Shown here: one piece after another, positions 1 to 8,395 of the stretch
Layout of the letters: every line of letters begins with the position of its first letter
Position numbering within the stretch: position 1 is the stretch's first letter
Assembly (NCBI GenBank): GCA_046756865.1
Contig: JBHHXE010000009.1
Location: 1-30,136 of the forward strand
From: DUAG01 sp046756865
Lineage (GTDB): Bacteria > Nitrospirota > Nitrospiria > SBBL01 > JAADHI01
Length of the DNA: 30,136 nt
Direction of reading: 5' to 3'
Position numbers and translations under genes: made by a program
Notes under the pieces: generated by a model
Seen by the model: only the letters and a program-made list of their open reading frames with translations
Database searches by the model: none
What the model was told of the DNA's origin: nothing

Positions 1-102
1 CCCGAAATATGTTTAATATCGTCGCGTCAGTCTGATTGAAAATATTGACTGTGTCAAGTTTATTTGCGATGTGTACGACAAGGCGTTTCAGGACATTTTA
101 AC

Positions 103-131
103 TTGACATAGAAGATGGCATCCCCTACTAT
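103..131 (+). promoter_or_regulatory. sigma70-type promoter for the polyprenyl synthase gene
   Basis: A perfect -35 box TTGACA (103-108) is followed after 17 nt by TACTAT (126-131, 4 of 6 matches to the -10 consensus). The predicted start near 138 leaves a leader of about 30 nt before the GTG at 168, with an AAGGAG Shine-Dalgarno at 155-160. No experimental evidence is available; the call rests on box match and spacing. Confidence 0.6.
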
Positions 132-167
132 TTCGATACTTTTGAAACTTTATTAAGGAGATTTTCC

Positions 168-1151
168 GTGGGGGGAATGGGTCTTGTCTGGTCCACTTAC
201 AAAAAATCATTAGATGACGTTGAGGGCCAGATTTTAAAGGGGCTGGACTCAAAGATCAACCTCGTCAACGATATCGCCACATATATTCTGAACAGCGGCG
301 GAAAAAGGATTCGGCCCCTATTTCTCATGATTTCCTCAGAACTCGCTGGAAAAGATGTCAAGAAAGAGCATCTCCTTCTTGGCGCAGGCCTGATTGAATA
401 TATCCACACGGCGACCCTCCTCCATGACGATGTTCTGGATAATGCGGATGTCCGGCGCGGAAGTGCGACTGCGCGTGTGAAATGGGGAAATCAACCCAGT
501 ATTCTCGTTGGCGACTACCTCTATACCCTCGCTGTTTGCCAGGCCGTTGTGATGGAAAACCATGAAGTCAATCACCTCCTCTCCAGAACATGCCGCAGCA
601 TGACTGAAGGGGAGACGCTGCAATTCTATCACAACAAGGATTTTAATCTCGAAGAGGAAACTTATTTCAAGATTGTCGAATATAAAACGGCATCCCTGAT
701 TTCAACCAGTTGCCGTCTCGGAGCAATCATTGCACAGGGTTCCGAAGAAGCGAAAGAATCCCTCTCATCTTATGGACGTCACATCGGCATTGCATTTCAG
801 GTCGCTGACGATACACTCGACTACATTGCAGACCGAAAGCGCCTGGGGAAATCCCTCGGTGAAGACCTCAAAGGCGGAAAAATCACCCTTCCCCTTATCC
901 ACCTCCTCCAACACTGTGATGAAGAAGAAAAAAAGAACCTTGAGCGCCTGATCGGGGGGGCAACCATTCAGGAAGAAGACCTCAAGCTTGTGACAGATCT
1001 CATGAGGCGCTACGGATCAATCGATTATGCAAACAAAAAGGCGCAAGACTTTGTCAACCTGGCCAAGGAAGAACTCAACCGCTTTGACGATTCAGCCCAA
1101 CGACAAGCCCTCATTACGATGGCCGATTATGTCATTGAAAGAGATCACTGA
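168..1151 (+). CDS. Long-chain trans-polyprenyl diphosphate synthase (IspB/HepT type)
   Basis: Class I trans-isoprenyl diphosphate synthase of 327 residues, the usual length for octaprenyl/heptaprenyl-type enzymes. It would add isopentenyl diphosphate units to an allylic primer to build the quinone side chain. Visible motifs are GGKRIRP (44-50), the first Asp-rich motif DDVLD (87-91) and the second DDTLD (214-218), followed by the GEDLKGGKITLP segment typical of the family. The GTG at 168 is chosen as start because AAGGAG lies 7 nt upstream; the ATG at 177 would be 16 nt away. The gene heads a plus-strand group with a lipid kinase and an RNA helicase. Product chain length cannot be read from sequence alone, so ispB, hepT or sds are all possible names. 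Confidence 0.93.
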   Translation: MGGMGLVWSTYKKSLDDVEGQILKGLDSKINLVNDIATYILNSGGKRIRPLFLMISSELAGKDVKKEHLLLGAGLIEYIHTATLLHDDVLDNADVRRGSATARVKWGNQPSILVGDYLYTLAVCQAVVMENHEVNHLLSRTCRSMTEGETLQFYHNKDFNLEEETYFKIVEYKTASLISTSCRLGAIIAQGSEEAKESLSSYGRHIGIAFQVADDTLDYIADRKRLGKSLGEDLKGGKITLPLIHLLQHCDEEEKKNLERLIGGATIQEEDLKLVTDLMRRYGSIDYANKKAQDFVNLAKEELNRFDDSAQRQALITMADYVIERDH

Positions 1152-1189
1152 CCTTCCTCGCTGAACACCATACTTCCACCAATCGAGAC

Positions 1190-2173
1190 ATGTCAGACTC
1201 CCTCCTTGAAGTTCTCACACCTTCTTCACCATTGCTCCTGGAAAAGGTCCTGTTTATTATTAATCCCGCAGCCGGGTCAAAGCGAAAGCGAAAAAAACTT
1301 AAAGTAATACTTAACCATCTTAATGATTTCTCCAAACATCTAGATACTTTTTATACCCAACATCCCCTGGATGCAACACGTTTAGTGAGCGATAAAAGGA
1401 GTGAAGGCTGGACCCTTCTTCTGTGCGCAGGGGGAGACGGCACGGTAAACGAAGTCATTAACGGGTTGCTAACCGAGTCCAAAGGGCCGGCACCATCGGA
1501 CCTTCCTCCGATTGGAATTCTTCCAACGGGAACCGGAAACGGTCTGATTCGCGAAATCGGGCTCCCGCTTGACCCGCTGAAAGCGTATCAGGCGATCCTA
1601 GAAGGAAGCCCCCGATCGATCTTTCCCGCCAAAGTAAACAAGCGCTCCTTCCTCTTAATGGCGGGAACCGGATTCGACGCTTATGTCGCCCACTGGGTCG
1701 AGAAAAGGAGAGGGGTTTTCAAAAAGATCCCGAAGTTATTGACCTATTTTCTCTTCGGCATCGTCTCCATATTCAAATATTCCTACCCAAAGCTCCATTT
1801 TGAAGTCGACGGCAGGCCCTATAATGGTTCAACAGGTATCATCACAAAGGCTAGATGTGTGGCAGGTCCCTATATATTTTCCCCATACTCAGACCTTTCG
1901 ACCCCAAAGCTGACACTATGTCTCTTTAAGTGCAGGGGGACCATAGATCAACTCTTTCTCACGGCCCGTTTTATCTTCAGTGGACAATGTGGACCGGGAG
2001 TTCAATACATCCATGGAAAAGAAATCATCATCGAGGAAGGGAATGTTCGGGTTCAGGCCGATGGAGAAGAGATCGGAAAACCACCGGCACATTTTCATAT
2101 CTCCAAACAGACGATCCAACTGATGACTCCAGGACAACAGCACGGCAAGCAACATCAAGACACCGCTGCCTGA
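1190..2173 (+). CDS. Diacylglycerol/lipid kinase, YegS/DagK family
   Basis: A 327-residue protein of the DAGK catalytic superfamily, which phosphorylates diacylglycerol or related lipids with ATP. Visible signatures are INPAAGS near residues 24-30, the nucleotide-binding loop GGDGTVNEV (81-89) and LPTGTGNGL (111-119), which matches the LPxGTxND motif except that the usual Asp is Gly. The C-terminal part contains VRVQADGEEIG, where the beta-sandwich domain of the family carries a similar D-G-E element. It starts 38 nt after the polyprenyl synthase. The ATG at 1190 has only a weak purine stretch before it, so the start is less certain than the family call. The specific substrate (diacylglycerol, phosphatidylglycerol or a sphingoid-like base) cannot be told from sequence. 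Confidence 0.88.
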   Translation: MSDSLLEVLTPSSPLLLEKVLFIINPAAGSKRKRKKLKVILNHLNDFSKHLDTFYTQHPLDATRLVSDKRSEGWTLLLCAGGDGTVNEVINGLLTESKGPAPSDLPPIGILPTGTGNGLIREIGLPLDPLKAYQAILEGSPRSIFPAKVNKRSFLLMAGTGFDAYVAHWVEKRRGVFKKIPKLLTYFLFGIVSIFKYSYPKLHFEVDGRPYNGSTGIITKARCVAGPYIFSPYSDLSTPKLTLCLFKCRGTIDQLFLTARFIFSGQCGPGVQYIHGKEIIIEEGNVRVQADGEEIGKPPAHFHISKQTIQLMTPGQQHGKQHQDTAA

Positions 2174-2322
2174 GAGAACAAACAGGCCGCCGCGCTCCTG
2201 ATATTTTTCTGCAGACCTCCACGAATTATATTATACTGACCTCAGTTTACATGGAACCAGGCCCGCCCCACCCGAAATGGAACACCCCCGGAGAAAGACC
2301 GTGGCGAGAAGGCGAGACAAGG

Positions 2323-3918
2323 ATGGAAAATAAAAAAACATTTAATGACCTTGGACTTTCAGAAAAATTACTGGCCGCAATTCATAAAAAAGGCTTTGAG
2401 GAACCGACCGCGATTCAAGCGATGACGATTCCCGTTATGCTGCGCGATGATACAAATATCATTGCCCAGGCCCAGACCGGTACAGGCAAGACGGCAGCGT
2501 TTGGCCTGCCTTTGATCGAAATGATTCATACAGAGTCCAAATCCGTCCAGGCCCTCATTCTGGTGCCCACGCGAGAGCTTGCCATTCAGGTCTCAGAAGA
2601 GATCAATTCCCTCAAAGGGAAGAAGGACATCAAAATTGTTCCGATTTACGGAGGGCAATCTATTGATCAGCAGCTTCGCAGACTGAAAAAGGGCGTGCAT
2701 ATTGTCGTCGGTTCTCCGGGAAGGGTCATTGATCATCTGAATAGAAGGACGTTAAAGCTTGGAAAAATTGAACACCTGATCCTTGATGAAGCAGATGAAA
2801 TGCTCAATATGGGCTTCATCGAAGATATCGAAGAAATCATGATGCATACCAGTGCAGACAAAAGAACGCTCTTGTTCTCTGCAACAATGCCAGGACGGAT
2901 CAAGGCACTTGCACGAAAATACATGGATGGATACAAACTTCTGACCGCAAAAACAGAGCAACTGACAAGCAACCTAACGGAACAAATTTATTTTGAGGTA
3001 AAACACCCTGATCGATTTGAGGCGCTCTGCAGGATTATTGATATTGAAGATAATTTTTACGCCATTATTTTTTGCCGAACAAAGATTGATGTTGATTCTG
3101 TTGTCGGCCACCTGGTGGACAGAGGATACGACGCAGAAGCGCTTCACGGGGATATTTCTCAGGCACAAAGGGAAAGAACCCTGCTCAAATTCAGAAAACA
3201 AAAAATAAATATCCTTGTCGCTACGGATGTTGCGGCGCGCGGAATTGATGTCAACAACCTCACTCATGTAATTAACTATGCCCTTCCACAAGATCCGGAG
3301 GCTTATGTTCATCGGATCGGCCGTACGGGAAGGGCCGGAAACGAGGGGACAGCAATTACCTTTATTACACCGAGTGAATACAAGCGGCTGATGGTTATAC
3401 GGCGTCTGGCCAAGACGGACATCAAAAAATCTACAGTCCCAAAGGTTACAGATATTATTAAAGCCAAAAAGAAAAAAATAGTCGATGATCTGGAAGCAAT
3501 CCTTGAAGATGAGATTGACCCTAAATATTTTAATTGGGCCAAGAAATTACTTGAGGACAATCACCCGACTGAAATTCTGGCCGCACTTCTGAATTATTCT
3601 TTTGAGGAAGAACTTAATCCGGATGTTTATGGGGAAATAAAAAACATCGGAAGCAAGGGAAGGCAACTTGATCAAGAAGGGAAAGCAAGACTTTTTGTCG
3701 CCCTGGGGAAAAAAGATAAAATAAATGCTAGAAAACTTGTAGAACTTATTTCAGGCAGAGTCTCGGTCAAGCCTAAACTGATCAGTGATATTCAGGTGAT
3801 GGACAAGTTCTCTTTTATCACGGTCCCCTTTGAAAAAGCAGAAAAAATTGTCCGAAGCTTTAAAGAAAAGGGACGGAAACCCCTCTTCAGCCACTTCAAG
3901 AAAGTAAAGAATAAATAA
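2323..3918 (+). CDS. deaD: DEAD-box ATP-dependent RNA helicase with DbpA-type RNA-binding domain
   Basis: RNA helicase of 531 residues that unwinds RNA duplexes using ATP; homologues act in ribosome assembly and cold-shock mRNA turnover. Motifs in order: Q-motif region (F7, P28-T29, Q32), motif I AQTGTGKT (50-57), PTREL (82-86), DEAD (155-158), SAT (186-188), ARGIDV (305-310) and HRIGRTGR (330-337). Residues from about 455 to the end resemble the DbpA/CsdA RRM-like domain. The open frame extends upstream into the lipid kinase gene. The ATG at 2323 is chosen because the helicase Q-motif begins right after it and GGCGAG lies 6 nt before it; an ATG at 2251 lacks a ribosome site. The 149 nt gap before it holds an AT-rich patch near 2225-2237 but no convincing promoter. 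deaD/csdA/cshA naming is by similarity only. Confidence 0.93.
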   Translation: MENKKTFNDLGLSEKLLAAIHKKGFEEPTAIQAMTIPVMLRDDTNIIAQAQTGTGKTAAFGLPLIEMIHTESKSVQALILVPTRELAIQVSEEINSLKGKKDIKIVPIYGGQSIDQQLRRLKKGVHIVVGSPGRVIDHLNRRTLKLGKIEHLILDEADEMLNMGFIEDIEEIMMHTSADKRTLLFSATMPGRIKALARKYMDGYKLLTAKTEQLTSNLTEQIYFEVKHPDRFEALCRIIDIEDNFYAIIFCRTKIDVDSVVGHLVDRGYDAEALHGDISQAQRERTLLKFRKQKINILVATDVAARGIDVNNLTHVINYALPQDPEAYVHRIGRTGRAGNEGTAITFITPSEYKRLMVIRRLAKTDIKKSTVPKVTDIIKAKKKKIVDDLEAILEDEIDPKYFNWAKKLLEDNHPTEILAALLNYSFEEELNPDVYGEIKNIGSKGRQLDQEGKARLFVALGKKDKINARKLVELISGRVSVKPKLISDIQVMDKFSFITVPFEKAEKIVRSFKEKGRKPLFSHFKKVKNK

Positions 3919-3965
3919 ATGGGTCGGAAGGAAGGTTTCGCGTCCTATTATCTTATCGAAGAAGC

Positions 3966-3980
3966 CCGCCCGCGGGGCGG
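3966..3980. terminator. GC-rich hairpin between convergent genes
   Basis: CCGCCC (3966-3971) and GGGCGG (3975-3980) form a 6-bp stem with a GCG loop between the helicase end (3918) and the bolA end (4022). There is no T-tract on either strand, so it is at best a weak or factor-assisted terminator. The rest of this 103-nt gap shows nothing recognisable. Confidence 0.25.
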
Positions 3981-4021
3981 CGAGGATTGCGCTCTCTATA
4001 CGTATTTAAGAATGAATTCTT

Positions 4022-4306
4022 TCATCTTTCCCACTCCTGAGGCGTCATGGCTTTGACTATAAATCCGTGTATCTCTTCCTTCATTTCTTCCTTCAAAATG
4101 TCAAAGACCATCCTGTTCCGATTCACAAGAGAAACCCCCTCGAATTTTTTTGAAGCAAGGCGAAGGATAAAATGCCCTCCGCCCGTGGCTGCGGCATGCC
4201 CCTTGTGTTTCCAACTTTCGTCGGTGACTTCCACGTAAACAGCCCCCAGATGTTCTCTCATCTTGCGTTCGATCGTTTCTTTTGTTTCCAAAGACCTTTC
4301 ACTCAT
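4022..4306 (-). CDS. bolA: BolA family protein
   Basis: A 94-residue protein of the BolA family, small stress- and iron-sulfur-related proteins that pair with monothiol glutaredoxins. It matches the family through DESWKHKGH (compare DESYRH in E. coli BolA), the GGGHF strand, FEGVSLVNRNRM and the C-terminal IHGF...TPQEW. The His in the loop (WKH) and the His in IHGF, which correspond to cluster-ligand positions described for BolA-glutaredoxin complexes, are both present. The common RHR motif is RNR here. The ATG at 4306 is chosen because GAGAGG lies 6 nt upstream; the ATG at 4312 abuts that site and an upstream extension to 4375 has no family similarity. No glutaredoxin gene lies nearby. Confidence 0.9.
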   Translation of the reverse strand: MSERSLETKETIERKMREHLGAVYVEVTDESWKHKGHAAATGGGHFILRLASKKFEGVSLVNRNRMVFDILKEEMKEEIHGFIVKAMTPQEWER

Positions 4307-4379
4307 TTTCATCCTCTCAATATTGAAGAACCCTGCCCCGGAAAGACAGGGATGACTCGAGCGATACCTGTTCAATTTG

Positions 4380-4925
4380 TCATATTTTTATCGTTGCACA
4401 GGCTCTCAATTTCTCAGTAATTTCAAGGGCTGGAGCCGGAACCTGGACGACCATCTGCATGTCTGGCCCCTCTTCAAACCTGACAACAACACCCTCCTCT
4501 GCTATCCCACGCACCAGGGTACGAAATAAATCGAATCCTTCCGTCCCGGCAAGAAAGTAGGGGTTAGGCCCATCATTTATTTTGTTTACTTTTCCCTCAC
4601 TCGACCCTGCCGATGTTTTGACCCAGGCATTCTGAATTTTGATCGGGGTGACATCCGATAAATCAATCTTATGTATACGCCCTGCCGAAACCTTTATCAT
4701 GGTAATGTAGAGTGCCTCGCCTTCGGAGCTCTTCTCCTCGACCACCGAAAGATTCATACTTAGAACAATCCGGCTTTGCGTGATCCCCGTGAAATGAATG
4801 ACGCATGTGTTCCTTTCCTGCTTTGATACAACATCCGACTTCCAATCATAAAATTGGACCTTCTCGACAAGGTCAGAAGGTTCGGCCAACAACGACACAA
4901 ACAGAGCCAGGGAGAACAGTCTCAT
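4380..4925 (-). CDS. Exported protein of unknown function
   Basis: A 181-residue protein that I do not recognise. The N-terminus (MRLFSLALFVSLLA) looks like a short signal peptide with possible cleavage after residue 14. The rest is mostly beta-strand-like and hydrophilic, with no transmembrane segment, no metal motif and a single cysteine near the C-terminus. The segment GPNPYFLAGTEGFDLFRTLVRGIAEE is the most distinctive part. An AAAGG ribosome site lies about 6 nt before the ATG. The gene lies between guaA (117 nt upstream) and bolA (73 nt downstream). A weak promoter candidate, TTGTTC-N16-TATATT, is at 4987-4960. The function is open. Confidence 0.75.
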   Translation of the reverse strand: MRLFSLALFVSLLAEPSDLVEKVQFYDWKSDVVSKQERNTCVIHFTGITQSRIVLSMNLSVVEEKSSEGEALYITMIKVSAGRIHKIDLSDVTPIKIQNAWVKTSAGSSEGKVNKINDGPNPYFLAGTEGFDLFRTLVRGIAEEGVVVRFEEGPDMQMVVQVPAPALEITEKLRACATIKI

Positions 4926-5042
4926 GACGACCTTTCATGGAAACAGGGACACATGCCGGAATATAGAGGAAAGTGCTGGTGGAACAAGGCAAGAGACCTG
5001 GACTAACAATGACAAGAACGCTCACGACCTTCCGTCAAACCC

Positions 5043-6587
5043 CTACTCCCATTCTATCGTACTGGGGGGCTTGGACGAAATATCGTAAACAACACGGTTG
5101 ATTCCTTTGACCTCGTTCATGATCCGGCTGGAAACAGTTTTCAGGACATCGTGGGGAAATTCAAACCAGTCCGCCGTCATGCCATCCAGGCTCGTCACGG
5201 CCCGAAGACCTATGGCGTCTTCATAGGTCCGCTCATCCCCCATCACGCCGACACTCTGAATAGGGAGATAAACGGCAAAGGCCTGCCAGATCGATCGGTA
5301 GAGCCCTGCGGTTCTGATCTCTTCTTCAAATATTGCGTCTGCTTCCCGGAGGCGATCCAATCTGGCTCTGGTAATTTTTCCAAGGATACGGACAGCCAGA
5401 CCCGGACCGGGAAATGGATGCCGATAAAGGAGAGCCTCTGGAATGTCCAGCTTTAGGCCGAGCCTTCTGACTTCATCCTTAAAAAGCGTCTTTAGGGGCT
5501 CAACCGTCTTAAGTCGCATTCGCTTGGGCAGACCCCCGACATTATGGTGTGTCTTGATCGTCGCGGATGGTCCCTTGAGCGAAACACTCTCGATCACATC
5601 AGGGTAGAGGGTTCCCTGGACCAGATAATCCACATTTCCGACCTGTTTAGACTCTTCATTAAAAATGGATACAAAGGTTCTACCGATTATCTTTCTCTTT
5701 TTCTCTGGTTGAATGACAGAGGAAAGCTTTGTTAAAAATTGGCGGGATCCATCCACACACTTCAAGTTTAACTTTAAATTATTTTTGAAGGTCATTTTGA
5801 CAGATTTTGCCTCATTTTTTCTCAAAAGACCATTGTCGACAAAAATACATTTCAGCCGCTTTCCGATGACCCTTTGAACAAGGACCGCTGCAACACTTGA
5901 ATCGACCCCGCCGCTCAGCCCACAGATCGCCTTCCCGCTTCCGATCTGCCGATTAATCTCTTCCTCCGCTAAATGAATAAAAGACCTCATATCCCAGGAC
6001 GGCTTGCACCCGCAGATCTTGTAAAGAAAATTTTGAAGGATTTTCAGCCCATTCGGCGTATGGGCCACCTCAGGATGAAACTGGAGAGCATAAAAATGAC
6101 GGTGCCTGTCTTCCACCACAGCGGCTGGAGAATTAACCGTCCTGGCGATGGAATGGAAGCCCGTTGGCAGGGCCTCAATCCGGTCTCCATGGCTCATCCA
6201 AACCGGCATTCTCCGTGGTAAGTCGCGAAAGAGGAGGGATCGATCCGTCAAGGACAATTCGGCACGGCCATATTCCCTTTTGGTGGACCGTGCAACCTTT
6301 CCCCCAACAAGGTGGGTCATGAGCTGCATCCCGTAACAAATGCCCAGAACGGGAATAGAAAGGTCGAAGACTCCGGCATCACAACGGGGTGCTTTCCGGC
6401 CATAAACGCTGGCCGGTCCACCGGAGAGGATCAGGCCTGTTGGATGGTGAGATTTTATTTCATCTAGGGAGAGATGGTAAGGGACAATCTCAGAGTAAAC
6501 CTTGCTCTCACGAACTCGGCGGGCAATAAGCTGAGTATACTGCGACCCGAAATCAAGAATTAGTATCTTTTCGCTGGATACAGGCAT
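5043..6587 (-). CDS. guaA: GMP synthase (glutamine-hydrolysing)
   Basis: Converts XMP, ATP and glutamine to GMP, the last step of guanine nucleotide synthesis; cytoplasmic. The 514-residue length is typical of the fused bacterial enzyme. The N-terminal class I glutamine amidotransferase domain has LGICYG with nucleophile C84, and H171 and E173 in FHPEV. The ATP-pyrophosphatase domain has the P-loop SGGVDS (225-230). The C-terminal dimerisation domain ends with the canonical STIEWE. AAGGA lies just before the ATG. It starts 30 nt after the guaB stop, so the two steps from IMP to GMP are almost certainly co-transcribed. Confidence 0.98.
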   Translation of the reverse strand: MPVSSEKILILDFGSQYTQLIARRVRESKVYSEIVPYHLSLDEIKSHHPTGLILSGGPASVYGRKAPRCDAGVFDLSIPVLGICYGMQLMTHLVGGKVARSTKREYGRAELSLTDRSLLFRDLPRRMPVWMSHGDRIEALPTGFHSIARTVNSPAAVVEDRHRHFYALQFHPEVAHTPNGLKILQNFLYKICGCKPSWDMRSFIHLAEEEINRQIGSGKAICGLSGGVDSSVAAVLVQRVIGKRLKCIFVDNGLLRKNEAKSVKMTFKNNLKLNLKCVDGSRQFLTKLSSVIQPEKKRKIIGRTFVSIFNEESKQVGNVDYLVQGTLYPDVIESVSLKGPSATIKTHHNVGGLPKRMRLKTVEPLKTLFKDEVRRLGLKLDIPEALLYRHPFPGPGLAVRILGKITRARLDRLREADAIFEEEIRTAGLYRSIWQAFAVYLPIQSVGVMGDERTYEDAIGLRAVTSLDGMTADWFEFPHDVLKTVSSRIMNEVKGINRVVYDISSKPPSTIEWE

Positions 6588-6617
6588 TCATCCTTGGAGT
6601 AAAAAGAAAGGCAGGCC

Positions 6618-8087
6618 TTAAAATTCTCCGCCTCTTTTATAATTGGGGGCTTCTTTTGTGACAATCACATCATGAGGATGGCTCTCCCGGATTCCCGGAG
6701 AGGTAATTCGTATAAATTTCCCTTTCTGCTGAAGAAGGGCAATCGTTTTGGTTCCGCAATAGCCCATACCCGCCTTCAATCCGCCAATGAGCTGGTAGAC
6801 AACGCCTGATAGAGTCCCCTTATACGGGACACGACCTTCGATCCCCTCAGGAACAAGCTTTGATTCGGGTTCGAACTCCTGAAAGTAACGGTCTTTCCCT
6901 CCCCGCTCCATTGCCCCGATCGATCCCATTCCCCGATAAACCTTGTAACTCCTCCCTTGAAGCAGAACCGTCTCTCCGGGACTCTCTTCGGTCCCGGCAA
7001 AAATCCCGCCGAGCATGACAGAATTGGCGCCGGCTGCAATGGCTTTTACAATATCTCCCGAAAACTTTATCCCGCCATCCGCAATTACGGGCACCTTGTA
7101 TGGCTTTGCTGCCTTTGCACACTCAGAGATGGCCGTGAGTTGAGGAACGCCGGCTCCCGCAATAACGCGCGTCGTACAGATTGAACCTGGGCCGACCCCG
7201 ACTTTGACCGCATCGACCCCGACTTTGATCAGATCGACGGTTGCCTCCGCAGTCGCCACGTTCCCCCCGACGATCTCCGCATCCGGATAAAGCTTCCGAA
7301 TTGATCGGATCGTATCAAGAACGGAGATAGAATGCCCATGAGCCGTATCGACAACCACCAGATCCGCCCCGGCACGCAGAAGGGCTGCAACCCGTTCTTT
7401 CGAGTCCCCTCCAATACCGACGGCCCCGCCGACACGCAATCGCCCCAGACTGTCTTTGCAGGCGTTTGGATATTTGATCTTCTTTTCGATGTCCTTGATT
7501 GTAATCAGGCCTTTCAATTCATACTGTTCGTTCACAACCAACAGCTTCTCTATCCGGTTTTCATGGAGGATTTTTCGAGCATCCTCTAAAGTGGTTCCTA
7601 CCGGGGAAGTAATCAAATTTTTCTTGGTCATCACCTCAGAAACGTTCAGGTGCATTCTGGTTTCAAATCGAAGGTCACGATTGGTTAGAATACCAACTAA
7701 CTTTCCTTTCTTGGTCACGGGAATACCTGAAATCCGGTATTGGCCCATCAGATCAAGCGCGTCTTTTAGCCGCTGGTCCGGAGATATCGTAATCGGGTCG
7801 ACGATCATACCGCTTTCCGACTTTTTCACACGGTCAATCTCTTCCGCTTGGGCTTCAACCGAGAGGGCTCGATGAATAATACCTACCCCCCCCTGCCTTG
7901 CCAGGGCAATCGCCAGCCGGGACTCTGTTACAGTGTCCATCGCAGAGCTGACAATTGGTATCTGTAACTTGATATGTCGGGTTAATTTAGCATGAAGATT
8001 GACGTCTCTGGGTAAGACAGATGACCGCCCGGGAACAAGCAGGACATCATCAAAGGTCAATCCTTCTTTGATTTTATCAGGAAGCAT
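6618..8087 (-). CDS. guaB: IMP dehydrogenase
   Basis: Oxidises IMP to XMP with NAD+, the first committed step to GMP. It has 489 residues, the usual bacterial length. The N-terminus (EGLTFDDVLLVPG) is canonical. Two CBS domains occupy about residues 95-205, inserted in the TIM barrel. The catalytic loop GPGSICTTR carries the nucleophile C304, and the substrate loops GGIKFSGDI and GSIGAMERGG are intact. The ATG at 8087 has only a weak GAAAG ribosome site. It is first of a guaB-guaA pair and is preceded by a 294-nt gap with hairpins and promoter candidates. Confidence 0.98.
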   Translation of the reverse strand: MLPDKIKEGLTFDDVLLVPGRSSVLPRDVNLHAKLTRHIKLQIPIVSSAMDTVTESRLAIALARQGGVGIIHRALSVEAQAEEIDRVKKSESGMIVDPITISPDQRLKDALDLMGQYRISGIPVTKKGKLVGILTNRDLRFETRMHLNVSEVMTKKNLITSPVGTTLEDARKILHENRIEKLLVVNEQYELKGLITIKDIEKKIKYPNACKDSLGRLRVGGAVGIGGDSKERVAALLRAGADLVVVDTAHGHSISVLDTIRSIRKLYPDAEIVGGNVATAEATVDLIKVGVDAVKVGVGPGSICTTRVIAGAGVPQLTAISECAKAAKPYKVPVIADGGIKFSGDIVKAIAAGANSVMLGGIFAGTEESPGETVLLQGRSYKVYRGMGSIGAMERGGKDRYFQEFEPESKLVPEGIEGRVPYKGTLSGVVYQLIGGLKAGMGYCGTKTIALLQQKGKFIRITSPGIRESHPHDVIVTKEAPNYKRGGEF

Positions 8088-8118
8088 CCAACGTTCTTTC
8101 GCAAAAAAAGGTTGGTAT

Positions 8119-8148
8119 TTTCTAGCATAAACTGAAGATCCAGGTCAA
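8119..8148 (-). promoter_or_regulatory. Proximal promoter candidate for guaB
   Basis: On the minus strand TTGACC (8148-8143) is followed after 18 nt by TAGAAA (8124-8119). The start would lie near 8110, giving a leader of about 23 nt. The -35 box matches 5 of 6 and the -10 box 4 of 6. Confidence 0.45.
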
Positions 8149-8310
8149 GAAAACAGTCGCGCGCCAATTCCGCGATTGTGAAATTAGAAACCGGCGATTC
8201 GACCAAGAATACGATGTTGTCGCCCAGCGATCTCCTCACCTTAGTGGTGAGTACGTTTCAGTCGCCCCTATAGCCTCTAGACTTGTCTCTCAGGCGACTT
8301 ATGCAGTTTG

Positions 8311-8337
8311 TCCGAAGATCAATCGACGATCTTCGGA
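8311..8337. repeat. Perfect 10-bp inverted repeat upstream of guaB
   Basis: TCCGAAGATC (8311-8320) and GATCTTCGGA (8328-8337) are exact reverse complements separated by 7 nt. It could be an RNA hairpin, the end of the upstream operon's message or an operator. There is no U-tract on either side. Confidence 0.75.
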
Positions 8338-8367
8338 GGAACCTGGATGAATAAATCAAAGCACTAA

Positions 8368-8395
8368 TTTATATCCTGTCCTCACCGGACGACAA
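8368..8395 (-). promoter_or_regulatory. Distal promoter candidate for guaB
   Basis: On the minus strand TTGTCG (8395-8390) and TATAAA (8373-8368) are 16 nt apart, overlapping the last codons of the lipoprotein gene. If used, it would place all the inverted repeats of this gap in a guaB leader RNA of about 270 nt. Confidence 0.3.

Larger units (their letters stand above)
8088..8381 (-). promoter_or_regulatory. Upstream region of guaB with inverted repeats
   Basis: The 294 nt between the lipoprotein gene and guaB hold no convincing gene. They contain a perfect 10-bp inverted repeat (8311-8320 with 8328-8337), a 7-bp repeat AGTCGCC/GGCGACT (8260-8266 with 8293-8299), a 6-bp repeat CTCACC/GGTGAG (8235-8240 with 8246-8251) and another GTCGCC at 8219-8224. 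None is followed by a T-tract. I do not recognise a known purine or other riboswitch consensus. A small frame at 8239-8057 starts with GTG, lacks a ribosome site and overlaps guaB. Confidence 0.5.

Noticed and set aside
45..57. TTGAC-TGT-GTCAA inverted repeat near the window start
   Set aside because: A 5-bp repeat in AT-rich sequence is expected by chance; TTGACT at 45-50 has no matching -10 box at the right distance.
1930..2322. Upstream extension of the helicase frame by 131 codons
   Set aside because: It overlaps the lipid kinase gene in another frame, has no helicase similarity and no ribosome site at its starts.
4115..4135. BolA RHR motif changed to RNR, first taken as loss of an iron-sulfur ligand
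   Set aside because: By comparison with human BOLA1, the ligand histidines are those in the ESxxH loop and in VHAL/IHGF; both are present, so the change is probably tolerated.
8057..8239. A 60-codon minus-strand frame upstream of and overlapping guaB
   Set aside because: GTG start without a ribosome site, 31-nt out-of-frame overlap with guaB, and a guaB promoter candidate inside it. The sequence looks partly protein-like (FTIAELARDCFLDLDL), so it is kept as doubtful rather than impossible.
8251..8300. A CRISPR-repeat-like string (GGCGACTGAAACG on the minus strand) before guaB
   Set aside because: It resembles the 3' end of some CRISPR repeats, but there is only one copy, no regular spacing and no cas gene.
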